Positions 1 through 7,901 of a stretch of 64,000 bases of DNA are shown piece after piece; the first letter of the stretch is position 1, and each line of letters begins with the position of its first letter. This stretch comes from a virus. Made by a program: the position numbers and the translations under genes. The notes under the pieces were generated by a model. It searched no databases. It saw only the letters and a program-made list of their open reading frames with translations, and was not told where the DNA came from. The stretch covers positions 96,545-160,544 of the IMG/VR virus record IMGVR_UViG_3300030104_006433; one strand, written 5' to 3'.

Positions 1-2139
1 GTATTATCAGCTAAAGACAATTTAGAGTCTAGGGCAGCAAGTGATGAACTTACTATCATTGAATTCGCTTCTTACCCAGCTATCCTAATGGTATCAGGTA
101 AAGAATTGATTTCTGCTAAAGAAATGTTGAAGAAACAACAAGAACATTTAGCTAAGTTAGGAGAAGTTAAAGGTAATCTTCAAGACCAGATAGATTCTAC
201 TGAAGGAGATATAGATCCAGAACTTCAAGGAGAATTTGATAGAATCTCAAACGAATATGATAAAGTTTCTGAAGAAACTGATTTATTTGTATCAAATGTA
301 GATGCATATGATAGTGATGTAAAAGTAGCAGATAATAATGCTTATGTATATCATTTAGATTCTGATGAGGATGGTATTGCAGATCATTTAGATGGTGATA
401 AAGATGGTGATGGTGTAGATAATGAATTAGATGCATTCCCAATGGACGCAGACGAATCAGTTGATACTGATGGTGATGGTATAGGTAACAATGCTGATAC
501 TGATGCTGATAATGATGGTATTTCTAATGCGAATGAAATAATATTAGGAACAGATCCGTTAGATGCAGCAGATACACCTGAGTTAAACGCTATGATGAAA
601 TTAGGTCAGGAAGTTGGCGCATACTTAACTCAAAATCACCAAGATAAAAAATCACAGATTGAAGATCACTATACAGCAATGACAAATGATTTATCTGCTG
701 TAACTACTTCAAGAACAAAAGCGTTTAATCAAGAAAAAGAAGAATTAGCAGCAGAAAAAGATAAACAACAAACTAAATTAGCCACTGACAACAAAACTAA
801 AGTATTTAAAGCATTAGATTTTGTTGTAATGGAAGATGGAGACAGTGTTGATATCCCAGCAGCTATTCAATCTTTAAACTTAAATTCAGATGTTAAGCAA
901 CAGTTAATGGATTTAATCACTAGAACAAATGATACTCAAGAGACTAATTTTGAATCATTTACTCAAGATGTACAAGCATTCTTAGACTTAGTTGGAAATT
1001 TATCTACTGATGATACAGTTATAGCTGATAACAATTCCAAGTCTTTAGATCTATTAAGTGAGAAAATGACTGAAGTTATGGCTCAACTTCTAGAAAGACA
1101 TGATCAAACTAAATCTTCATTAGAACAATTAATTATTAAGATAGATAAAATAGTGGATTTAAGAGGAATGGGAGAAATGGAGGAATATTACTATGCAGAT
1201 GGCTATGCTTTAACTGATGAAGCTTATTTAGCAGAAAGAATCAAATTAAAAGCAGCTGTTGATAGTGGAGAGTTAGATTTAGCTAAATGGGCTGAAGAAG
1301 CTACACTATTACAATATAGACATATTGGTAATCCAGCAGTAAGAAATGATGTTGAAAGAAGATTCAGTATATTTATTGATCATGATTTCAGTGATTCTAT
1401 ATCTAAAGCAGCTAAAGTAGCTTCTTCATTAGCTAAAGCAGCAATGATTAAAGTTCAACTAGAAGACAATAAAGCTAATAGTGAATCTGAAGCTGAAAAA
1501 ATCAAAGGACTATTGGATGCAGGTGCAGAAGAATTAACAGGCCTTGAAACTAAGTATGCTGCTGAAACAGCTAAATATGCTGAAGAAAAAGCTAAAGCAG
1601 AACAAGCATTAAAAGAAGCTGAAAAAGCTTCAGAAGATGCGTGGAAAATTTATCAAGATGAAACTGATGCTGCAAAAATAGCACCAAAATTCCAAGATTA
1701 TTTAGATAAAAGATCTAAAGAAATGGATGCTAGAATAGCACATTCTAGAATAGTATATAGTTGGGCAGCAAGATCAATGGGATTTGAAAGAAATATTGAT
1801 AGACTGAAACAAGCTATCCCTGGGTATGACTCAGCATTTAAATCTTTATCAAAAACAGTAGATAAAGGAGCAAAAATGATAGCAATGCTTCAACATTCAA
1901 TTAGTCAAATTGTACAAGACGCAGTATCTGGAAATGTAAGTGAACTTACAGCATTATTGGCTAAAAAAGATGGACAATGGGCATCTGGAGCTGATATGGT
2001 TGAATCAGGAGAATGGTCAAATGCAGCTAGAGAATTTCATGCTAATTTCTTTATAAGAAATGATGAAGGTAGTTTAGTTGACCCAAAAATAATAGAACGT
2101 ATTAAGGGATATTATGAAGCGGCAGCAATAGGATCTTAA
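1..2139 (+). CDS. Large virion-associated protein with calcium-binding DxDGD repeats (5' end cut off)
   Basis: The reading frame is open from base 1, so the gene starts upstream of the window; the first internal ATG is at 88. A run of aspartate-rich repeats (DSDEDG, DKDGDG, DTDGDG, DADNDG; about nt 358-560) matches thrombospondin type-3-like calcium-binding repeats. The rest is mostly helical, with an Ala/Glu/Lys-rich probable coiled coil around nt 1480-1660. It lies just before small helical proteins and the tail genes, so a structural or adhesion role is likely but inferred. TSP3-like repeats in bacterial and phage proteins usually form rigid Ca-loaded linkers. Exact function unknown. Confidence 0.75.
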   Translation, partial: VLSAKDNLESRAASDELTIIEFASYPAILMVSGKELISAKEMLKKQQEHLAKLGEVKGNLQDQIDSTEGDIDPELQGEFDRISNEYDKVSEETDLFVSNVDAYDSDVKVADNNAYVYHLDSDEDGIADHLDGDKDGDGVDNELDAFPMDADESVDTDGDGIGNNADTDADNDGISNANEIILGTDPLDAADTPELNAMMKLGQEVGAYLTQNHQDKKSQIEDHYTAMTNDLSAVTTSRTKAFNQEKEELAAEKDKQQTKLATDNKTKVFKALDFVVMEDGDSVDIPAAIQSLNLNSDVKQQLMDLITRTNDTQETNFESFTQDVQAFLDLVGNLSTDDTVIADNNSKSLDLLSEKMTEVMAQLLERHDQTKSSLEQLIIKIDKIVDLRGMGEMEEYYYADGYALTDEAYLAERIKLKAAVDSGELDLAKWAEEATLLQYRHIGNPAVRNDVERRFSIFIDHDFSDSISKAAKVASSLAKAAMIKVQLEDNKANSESEAEKIKGLLDAGAEELTGLETKYAAETAKYAEEKAKAEQALKEAEKASEDAWKIYQDETDAAKIAPKFQDYLDKRSKEMDARIAHSRIVYSWAARSMGFERNIDRLKQAIPGYDSAFKSLSKTVDKGAKMIAMLQHSISQIVQDAVSGNVSELTALLAKKDGQWASGADMVESGEWSNAAREFHANFFIRNDEGSLVDPKIIERIKGYYEAAAIGS

Positions 2140-2167
2140 TAATATTAACATTAAAAATAAATAAAAA

Positions 2168-2686
2168 ATGGAAAATCAATTTGAAAGATTAGGCAAAGCG
2201 GTTCAAGACCAACAACACAGTAACAATCAAGTAGTGACTACTCAATATCAGTCAACTGAAGTAGATACTGTAGAAGCTGGTCGTGAAGCTATTCAAGATG
2301 TAGATAGATTATCACATATGGTGATAGCTGAATTCTCAAAACTAGGTAGTGAAACAACTGCTATGCTTTATCAAACTACTGATGATTTAGAAGTAGAATT
2401 ATCAGAACAAGAAAAAGCAGATGGAAAAGCAAACTTAGTATCAATAGCTACTGCTGTAGATAATTTAGATGAGACGCAAGCTAAGGAATTAGCTGACTGG
2501 TCAAATGCATCAACTACTAGTTTAAATAATGTTAAATCTGCACTTGGAACAACACAAAATTTCCTAGCAAATTTCAATCCAGAATACGGAGAAACAAATA
2601 TAGAAGGAGCTCAACAAGCGATATTTCAAAATATAGAATCTCTTCTTTCTGATGATAAAATGGAAATGAGAAAAGTGGCTGGATAA
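2168..2686 (+). CDS. Hypothetical helical protein, probable structural
   Basis: A 172-aa acidic, helix-rich protein with no motif I recognise. It follows the repeat protein by 28 bases of A/T-rich sequence ending aaaaaATG, a typical start context here without a Shine-Dalgarno. Position between a large virion-like protein and the tail operon suggests a head or neck component or a scaffold, but that is inference from location only. Confidence 0.7.
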   Translation: MENQFERLGKAVQDQQHSNNQVVTTQYQSTEVDTVEAGREAIQDVDRLSHMVIAEFSKLGSETTAMLYQTTDDLEVELSEQEKADGKANLVSIATAVDNLDETQAKELADWSNASTTSLNNVKSALGTTQNFLANFNPEYGETNIEGAQQAIFQNIESLLSDDKMEMRKVAG

Positions 2687-2735
2687 CTTAAATATAAGGC
2701 TTATTTAATTAATAACATTTAAAAACATTATAAAA

Positions 2736-3158
2736 ATGAACCCAAATAATCAAATACAGACAATAGCAGAAGCAATTAAAAATTCTCAAACTTTAGGTTT
2801 AGCAGCTCATACTGATCATGTAAATGAACAAACTGATCAATATAAAGAGACAGCTAAAGAAGTTAATGATAGCTTTAAGCAAGCTGCTGAAAATAAAATA
2901 GCAGAAACTATGGCTTATATTGCTGAACAAAAAGCTCTTCAAGAGTCTTTTCGTAAGCAATTTAAAGAAGAAATAGTTCAATTAATGGATGGATCTCATG
3001 GTAAAGACGGATTCGCCCAATTAGTAACAGAGATGAACTCAGCAGAATCTAACTTTAAAGATTATATTAAAGCAGAAAAAGAAATAATCCAATCGGCTAT
3101 GGAAAAAATAGCAAAAGAGATAGGAACAGATTATTCTTTTGGTGATGGTCAAAAATAA
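2736..3158 (+). CDS. Hypothetical helical protein, probable structural
   Basis: A 140-aa, strongly helical, Lys/Glu/Ala-rich protein with no recognised domain. It shares composition and likely transcript with the preceding 172-aa gene and is followed by a strong intrinsic terminator, so it is the last gene of this unit. Function unknown. Confidence 0.7.
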   Translation: MNPNNQIQTIAEAIKNSQTLGLAAHTDHVNEQTDQYKETAKEVNDSFKQAAENKIAETMAYIAEQKALQESFRKQFKEEIVQLMDGSHGKDGFAQLVTEMNSAESNFKDYIKAEKEIIQSAMEKIAKEIGTDYSFGDGQK

Positions 3159-3196
3159 TAAATTGTAAACAGTATAAATACAATTAAATTAATACA

Positions 3197-3226
3197 GGGG
3201 AGACTTAGGTCTCCCCTTTTTTTTTT
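3197..3226 (+). terminator. Intrinsic terminator
   Basis: Perfect 8-bp stem ggggagac/gtctcccc with a ttag loop, followed by ten T residues. It closes the transcript of the upstream structural genes. Confidence 0.93.
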
Positions 3227-3240
3227 CATATTTCCCTGAA

Positions 3241-3248
3241 TATTTATA
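3241..3248 (+). promoter_or_regulatory. Putative late promoter box TATTTATA
   Basis: TATTTATA lies 38 bases before the ATG at 3279 and directly after a terminator. It recurs upstream of most tail genes; by position and shape it resembles the single-box late promoters of T4-like phages (T4: TATAAATA). Confidence 0.55.
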
Positions 3249-3278
3249 CGTAATAATGTTACATTTTTAAAGGGTATT

Positions 3279-3635
3279 ATGAGTATATTATCTGATCTGG
3301 GAACGTTCCTGGGGGAAAAATTTAGTTTAGTAAATCAAAACATTCAAGAAAACAAAGAAAGCTTAAGTTCTCTTGAAAATGAAATTACTGACCTAAAATT
3401 AGAGATAGAAAATCTTAAAATATTACATAATGAATATAAAGTAAAAGGAACAAATATTCCTGTAGACTTAAATATAGTGGCTTCTAATAAAGGAGTCACC
3501 TTTATGACTGAAAATGGCAACCAATATAGAATTCGTATTAATGATAATAAAAAACTTATAGTAGATGATATATTAAATAATGAAAATAATATAGCCGAAA
3601 TTCAATTAACAACAACTTCAAATGAAGAAGCTTAA
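3279..3635 (+). CDS. Small coiled-coil protein, probable structural
   Basis: 118 aa. Residues about 15-55 form a heptad-like coiled coil (Leu/Ile at regular spacing among Glu/Lys/Asn), followed by a small probably beta-rich C-terminal domain. It is a single-gene unit: own TATTTATA box upstream and own bipartite terminator downstream. No family recognised. Confidence 0.72.
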   Translation: MSILSDLGTFLGEKFSLVNQNIQENKESLSSLENEITDLKLEIENLKILHNEYKVKGTNIPVDLNIVASNKGVTFMTENGNQYRIRINDNKKLIVDDILNNENNIAEIQLTTTSNEEA

Positions 3636-3701
3636 AGCAGTTTAAAATTGAGGGGGTTTTCTCCATATAGATAATATACTCGCCCCCTCAAACTGCTTTT
3701 T
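3636..3701 (+). terminator. Bipartite intrinsic terminator hairpin
   Basis: Two stacked perfect stems, agcagttt/aaactgct (3636-3643 with 3690-3697) and gaggggg/ccccctc (3650-3656 with 3683-3689), separated by a 6-base bulge (3644-3649) on the 5' arm only, with a 26-base loop and a T run at the end. Confidence 0.85.
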
Positions 3702-3754
3702 CAAAAAAAATTGGATTTCCTAAATTTCTTATTTACTTTGACATAAACATTTAA

Positions 3755-3762
3755 TATTTATA
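3755..3762 (+). promoter_or_regulatory. Putative late promoter box TATTTATA
   Basis: TATTTATA only 11 bases before the ATG at 3766. If it is a -10 element the transcript would be nearly leaderless. Confidence 0.5.
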
Positions 3763-3765
3763 ATC

Positions 3766-4014
3766 ATGGAGAAAATAGTTTTATCAAAAGAAGAGTTAGA
3801 TAATTTAACTCAGTTACAAAAAGAACAAAATGAATTTGTACTTAAATTAGGTCAAATAGAGTATCAAATAAGTACATTAGAAAAATTTAAAAGAGATTTA
3901 AAAAACAACATAGAAAATTTTGAAGACAAACAAGTTAAGGTAGGTAATGAACTTAATGAAAAATATGGTGAAGGAACTATAAATTTAGAAAATGGTGAAT
4001 TCATTAAATCTTAA
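3766..4014 (+). CDS. Small coiled-coil protein upstream of tail sheath
   Basis: 82 aa. Nearly the whole chain is a Leu/Lys/Glu-rich coiled coil (residues about 8-68) with a short C-terminal segment ending GEGTINLENGEF. From memory, similar short coiled-coil proteins occur in marine T4-like phages; their function is not known to me. It sits directly upstream of the sheath gene, consistent with a late morphogenesis role. Confidence 0.7.
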   Translation: MEKIVLSKEELDNLTQLQKEQNEFVLKLGQIEYQISTLEKFKRDLKNNIENFEDKQVKVGNELNEKYGEGTINLENGEFIKS

Positions 4015-4038
4015 CCGCACTTTCGAAAATTTCTATAA

Positions 4039-4046
4039 TATTTATA
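4039..4046 (+). promoter_or_regulatory. Putative late promoter box TATTTATA
   Basis: TATTTATA 30 bases upstream of the tail sheath ATG, the same offset as at the tail tube gene. Confidence 0.6.
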
Positions 4047-4068
4047 AACAAAATTAATTTTGTAGAAA

Positions 4069-6213
4069 ATGGCAGAAGTATTATTATCCCCAGGTGTATT
4101 AGCTAGTGAAACAGACCAATCTTTCCTATCAGCACAACCAGTACAAGCAGGAGCAGCAATATTAGGACCCACAGTTAAAGGTCCAGTTGGTCTTCCAACA
4201 TTAGTTACCACATATAGTGAGTATCAAAATAAATTTGGTGCTGTAGTAGAAAGTGGAAGTGCAGAGTATACTTACTTTACATCAATAGCAGCTTATAATT
4301 ATTTCCAACAAGGAGGAGATTCATTATTAGTAACTAGAATAGTAAGTGGTTCTTACACAACAGCTACTAGTTCAAAAGTTGAAAATGGAAACACAGCTAC
4401 ACCAGGAGCCACAGCTAGTGGAGATTACACTTATAATGTAACAGAACCAGGAACATCTGTAGAAGGAATTAGCATAGAAGGATTACAAGGAAACCCAATT
4501 GATGGAAATGCAGGAACAAAAATCTTTTTATCAGCCTCATCTAATAATGCTTTCATAGCAGCTGGTATATATTATTATACAGGAGCAGGACAAGGATTAG
4601 TAGATTCAATTAACACTAATTTAGGTGGAGTAGGAATATTTAATTATGGTATATCAGCATCATGGGATAATGTTGGTGGGGTAGTTACATTAAAAACTAA
4701 AAATGTAGGTGTAGTAGGAAATGATATTGATTTAAATGCAGGTTCTCAAGTCCAACTATACGCTGGAACAGCTACAAAAGAATTAGATTTATCTGGAGGT
4801 GTAGATGCTACTTTTAGCAACACATTTACTTTAGAAACAATATCAGAAGGAACAGATCAAAATAGTACAGGCTCAGAAGGAGCAGCTGGTAATTTAGCTA
4901 ATGGTACTAGAGATAATATTAGATGGGAAGTTGTTTCACCAAATACAGCCTCAGGTACATTTAGTTTATTAATTAGAAGAGGTGACGATATAACAACCTC
5001 AAAAACAGTATTAGAAACTTGGGCAGATTTATCATTAGACCCAAATGCTCCAAATTATATTGAAAAAGCAATTGGTAATTCAAAACAAACAGTCACTCAA
5101 GATGCTGGAACTGGTGAATACTATGTAAAAAATGAAGGAACTTATAACACATTAAGTAATTATGTAAGAGTAAAATCAGTAGAATCAAAAACATTAAATT
5201 ATTTTGATAATGCTGGAAACCCAAGACCAGAATATGTTGATTCTATCCCATTAGCCCAGTCAGGTACATTAGGTGATGCTGAAGGAACTGCTTTTGATGG
5301 AATTACAGCTAATTTTTATGAAAATATAGATGGTGGTGTTACAGGTAATACACAAGGATTAGTTGATGACAACTATACAATTTCAATTAATTTATTATCT
5401 AATAGAGATGAATACCAATATAACTTGATAGTAGCGCCAGGATTAACAATGCAAAGTCATTCATCACCATTAGCATCAATGATTGATATATCTCAACAAA
5501 GAGGAGATAATTTATCAATTGTAGATTTAAGAGATTGGGGATCAGGAATTAACTCAGTAACAGCTGGAGCTTCAGCTATAGATTCTTCATATGCTGCTAC
5601 ATATTGGCCTTGGTTACAAACAATAGATCCAGATTTAGGTCAACAAGTATGGGTACCAGCTTCAACAATGATGCCTGGAGTATTCGCTTTTAATGACACA
5701 GCAGGAGAAGCATGGTTTGCCCCAGCAGGTTTAAGTAGAGGTGGAATGTCTACAGTATTAAGAGCTGAAAGAAAATTAACAAATGGTAATAGAGATACTT
5801 TATACCAAGCTAATGTAAACCCAATAGCTACATTCCCTAACACAGGGGTAGTAGTATTTGGTCAGAAAACATTACAATCTAAAGCATCAGCCTTAGATAG
5901 AGTAAATGTAAGAAGATTATTAATAGCACTTAAAAATTACATTTCACAAATTGCTAATAATTTAGTATTTGAACAAAATACAATAGCTACAAGAAATAAC
6001 TTCTTAAGTCAAGTTAATCCATATCTATCAAGTGTACAACAAAGACAAGGTTTATATGCCTTTAAAGTAGTAATGGATGATAGTAACAATACACCGGATG
6101 TTATTGATAGAAATCAGTTAATAGGTCAAATATATATTCAACCAACTAAAACAGCTGAATTTATCTACCTAGATTTCAACATATTACCAACTGGAGCTAC
6201 TTTTCCAGCATAA
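4069..6213 (+). CDS. Contractile tail sheath protein (gp18-like)
   Basis: A 714-aa protein forming the contractile sheath around the tail tube. Evidence is the characteristic sheath C-terminus: a conserved helical stretch (VNVRRLLIALKNYI) and a final segment with MDDSNNT...GQIYIQPTKTAEFIYLDF, the handshake/core domain of the myovirus sheath family. The N-terminus (LLSPGVLASETD) is also typical. The middle (about residues 100-420) is variable and Gly/Thr/Asn-rich, as expected for surface-exposed sheath insertions. Length is close to T4 gp18 (659 aa). It is followed by the tail tube gene, the usual order. Confidence 0.95.
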   Translation: MAEVLLSPGVLASETDQSFLSAQPVQAGAAILGPTVKGPVGLPTLVTTYSEYQNKFGAVVESGSAEYTYFTSIAAYNYFQQGGDSLLVTRIVSGSYTTATSSKVENGNTATPGATASGDYTYNVTEPGTSVEGISIEGLQGNPIDGNAGTKIFLSASSNNAFIAAGIYYYTGAGQGLVDSINTNLGGVGIFNYGISASWDNVGGVVTLKTKNVGVVGNDIDLNAGSQVQLYAGTATKELDLSGGVDATFSNTFTLETISEGTDQNSTGSEGAAGNLANGTRDNIRWEVVSPNTASGTFSLLIRRGDDITTSKTVLETWADLSLDPNAPNYIEKAIGNSKQTVTQDAGTGEYYVKNEGTYNTLSNYVRVKSVESKTLNYFDNAGNPRPEYVDSIPLAQSGTLGDAEGTAFDGITANFYENIDGGVTGNTQGLVDDNYTISINLLSNRDEYQYNLIVAPGLTMQSHSSPLASMIDISQQRGDNLSIVDLRDWGSGINSVTAGASAIDSSYAATYWPWLQTIDPDLGQQVWVPASTMMPGVFAFNDTAGEAWFAPAGLSRGGMSTVLRAERKLTNGNRDTLYQANVNPIATFPNTGVVVFGQKTLQSKASALDRVNVRRLLIALKNYISQIANNLVFEQNTIATRNNFLSQVNPYLSSVQQRQGLYAFKVVMDDSNNTPDVIDRNQLIGQIYIQPTKTAEFIYLDFNILPTGATFPA

Positions 6214-6229
6214 AAATTAAAAAATTAGA

Positions 6230-6237
6230 TATTTATA
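6230..6237 (+). promoter_or_regulatory. Putative late promoter box TATTTATA
   Basis: TATTTATA 30 bases upstream of the tail tube ATG. Confidence 0.6.
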
Positions 6238-6259
6238 ATTGAAAATAAATTAGAACAAA

Positions 6260-6748
6260 ATGGCAGTATTAGATCCCAATGAAATATTTTTCACCGCTTT
6301 TGAACCAAAGCAAGCTAACAGATTTATCCTTTATATGGATGGTATACCAAGTTTTATCATCAAAGGAGTTAGTGCTATATCATTAACACAAGGTGAGGTA
6401 ATATTAAACCACATTAACATTCTTAGAAAAGTTAAAGGAAAAACAGTATGGAATGATGTTACAATGACATTATTTGATCCTATCACTCCATCAGGTGCTC
6501 AGGCAGTTATGGAATGGGTAAGATTACATCACGAATCGGTAACAGGTAGAGATGGATATTCTGATTTTTATAAAAAGAATTTAACTGTAAATGTTTTAGG
6601 ACCAGTAGGTGATATAGTATCAGAATGGATATTACAAGGAGCATTTATTAAAGAAGCTACATTTGGTGAATATAGTTGGGACACTGAAAATGAAGCTAAA
6701 CAAATTGAATTAACACTTGGATTAGATTACGCAGTATTAAATTTCTAA
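6260..6748 (+). CDS. Tail tube protein (gp19-like)
   Basis: 162 aa, almost the same length as T4 gp19 (163 aa), and directly downstream of the sheath. It shows the features of the T4-type tube family: an N-terminal FEPKQANRFILYMDGIPSF segment, a central region on tail-tube beta strands (KGKTVWNDVTMTLFDPI), and a C-terminal EIELTLGLDY-like strand. Subunits stack as hexameric rings to form the DNA conduit. A strong terminator follows, so the tube can be transcribed as a high-level single-gene unit. Confidence 0.95.
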   Translation: MAVLDPNEIFFTAFEPKQANRFILYMDGIPSFIIKGVSAISLTQGEVILNHINILRKVKGKTVWNDVTMTLFDPITPSGAQAVMEWVRLHHESVTGRDGYSDFYKKNLTVNVLGPVGDIVSEWILQGAFIKEATFGEYSWDTENEAKQIELTLGLDYAVLNF

Positions 6749-6770
6749 TAAAAGAAATTAAAATCTCTAA

Positions 6771-6802
6771 AAGGGAGCTTGGCTATGTCAAGCTCCTTTT
6801 TT
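6771..6802 (+). terminator. Intrinsic terminator after tail tube gene
   Basis: 8-bp stem ggagcttg/caagctcc with loop gctatgt, extended by A-T pairs and followed by six T residues. Confidence 0.93.
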
Positions 6803-6809
6803 ATATTCA

Positions 6810-6817
6810 TATTTATA
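6810..6817 (+). promoter_or_regulatory. Putative late promoter box TATTTATA
   Basis: TATTTATA 37 bases upstream of the ATG at 6847 and immediately after the tail-tube terminator, so it restarts transcription. Confidence 0.6.
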
Positions 6818-6846
6818 TTAAACAAGTTATTAACAAATAAAAGATT

Positions 6847-7587
6847 ATGGCAGAATTTAAGTTACCTACAGAGACAATAGATCTTCCCTCTAAAGGTTTA
6901 ATGTACCCTAAAGAAAATCCACTTTCTTCAGGTAAAATTGAAATGAAATATATGACCGCTAAGGAAGAAGATATTTTAACAAATCAAAATTATATAAAAC
7001 AAGGTATAGTAATTGATAAATTATTAAAATCATTAATTGTAAATAAAGATATCAATTACAATGATTTATTAATAGGAGATAAAAATGCTATTATGGTAGC
7101 AGCTCGAATTTTATCTTATGGAAAAAATTATGAGTTTTCATATGAAGGTGAATCTCAAAATATAGACTTATCTAAAATTGATCCTAAAGAATTAGAATTG
7201 GATTTATATAAAGATGGTAAAAATGAATTTGGATTTACTTTACCACATACAGAAAATAAAGTAACATTTAAAATTTTAACTCACGGTGATGAACAAAAAA
7301 TAGAATCTGAAGTAAAGAGTTTAAAGAAAATAAATAAACAATCATCAAGTGAAGTAACAACTAGATTTTCTCATATTATTACATCTGTAAATGGTAGTTC
7401 AGAAACAAAAGATATTAGAGAATTTGTTAATAATTATCTTTTAGCTAAAGATGCTAGAGAATTAAGAAAATATTATCAAGAAGTATCACCTGATTTAGAT
7501 ATGAAAGTATATCTAAACACACCTACAGGCGAAGAGGAGGTCGCGGACCTACCTATAGGTCTTAACTTTTTTTGGCCTGACTCCTGA
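6847..7587 (+). CDS. Tail assembly chaperone / baseplate hub assembly protein (gp26-like), short form
   Basis: 246 aa. The N-terminus (IDLPSKGLMYPKENPLSSG) and the following all-helical region match the T4 gp26/gp51-type assembly proteins of T4-like phages. It lies between the tube and the tape-measure candidate, the classic place of tail assembly chaperones. The frame ends LNFFWPDS-stop, just after a run of seven T. The +1 frame continues at once with an open, protein-like extension (see 7574-7864), so I read this as the short, unshifted product of a two-product frameshifting gene. Confidence 0.75.
   Translation: MAEFKLPTETIDLPSKGLMYPKENPLSSGKIEMKYMTAKEEDILTNQNYIKQGIVIDKLLKSLIVNKDINYNDLLIGDKNAIMVAARILSYGKNYEFSYEGESQNIDLSKIDPKELELDLYKDGKNEFGFTLPHTENKVTFKILTHGDEQKIESEVKSLKKINKQSSSEVTTRFSHIITSVNGSSETKDIREFVNNYLLAKDARELRKYYQEVSPDLDMKVYLNTPTGEEEVADLPIGLNFFWPDS
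7567..7574 (+). promoter_or_regulatory. Putative ribosomal frameshift slippery site (T7 run)
   Basis: Seven consecutive T (7567-7573) are read as TTT TTT T in the 0 frame, nine codons before the end of the short form. A +1 slip joins the 0 frame to the open downstream frame. Just upstream is an unusually GC-rich, foldable patch (aggtc-gcg-gacct at 7538-7550, then accta/taggt). A sequencing error in the homopolymer is the main alternative. Confidence 0.5.
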
Positions 7588-7864
7588 TTATAGGGAATTT
7601 GTTTTTACAACTATTCATGAAATAGTTTTTCATGGTAAAGGGGGATATGATTGGAATACTGTCTATAATATGCCCATATGGTTAAGGAATTTAACTTTTA
7701 AAAAAATTCAAGAGTTTTATGAAAAAGAAAGTAAAACTAGGGCAGGCAATCCAGAAAAAAGTTGGGTAGATCCTAAAATGAAAAACCAAGCTAAAAGAGA
7801 AAAAAAGACAGTATCTCCACCTAGTTTTGTAAGACCTCAACAATCAAAAACTTCATATAAATAA
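7574..7864 (+). CDS. C-terminal frameshift extension of the tail assembly chaperone
   Basis: This frame is open from 7559 and encodes GLTPDYREFVFTTIHEIVFH onward before its first ATG at 7670. The pre-ATG stretch looks like real protein, and the first ATG has no special start context, so independent initiation is unlikely. Joined by a +1 (or -2) shift at the T7 run, the product would be about 338 aa. The extension is helical, with an IWLRNLTFKKIQEFY segment and a basic, disordered tail, as in the long forms of tail assembly chaperones that bind the tape measure. If no frameshift occurs, a 64-aa protein from 7670 is the alternative. Confidence 0.6.
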   Translation, partial: GLTPDYREFVFTTIHEIVFHGKGGYDWNTVYNMPIWLRNLTFKKIQEFYEKESKTRAGNPEKSWVDPKMKNQAKREKKTVSPPSFVRPQQSKTSYK

Positions 7865-7877
7865 TATTAATTTTATA

Positions 7878-7885
7878 TATTTATA
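7878..7885 (+). promoter_or_regulatory. Putative late promoter box TATTTATA
   Basis: TATTTATA 24 bases upstream of the ATG at 7902. Confidence 0.55.
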
Positions 7886-7901
7886 ATAAACTAATGTTAT
7901 A

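Noticed and set aside
197-442. Open frame on the minus strand (81 aa, His/Leu-rich)
   Set aside because: Lies wholly within the Asp-rich repeat gene; the His/Leu composition is the mirror of GAT codons. No promoter or start context.
7670-7864. Independent 64-aa gene
   Set aside because: Protein-like sequence in this frame extends 37 codons upstream of the ATG, which fits a frameshift extension better.
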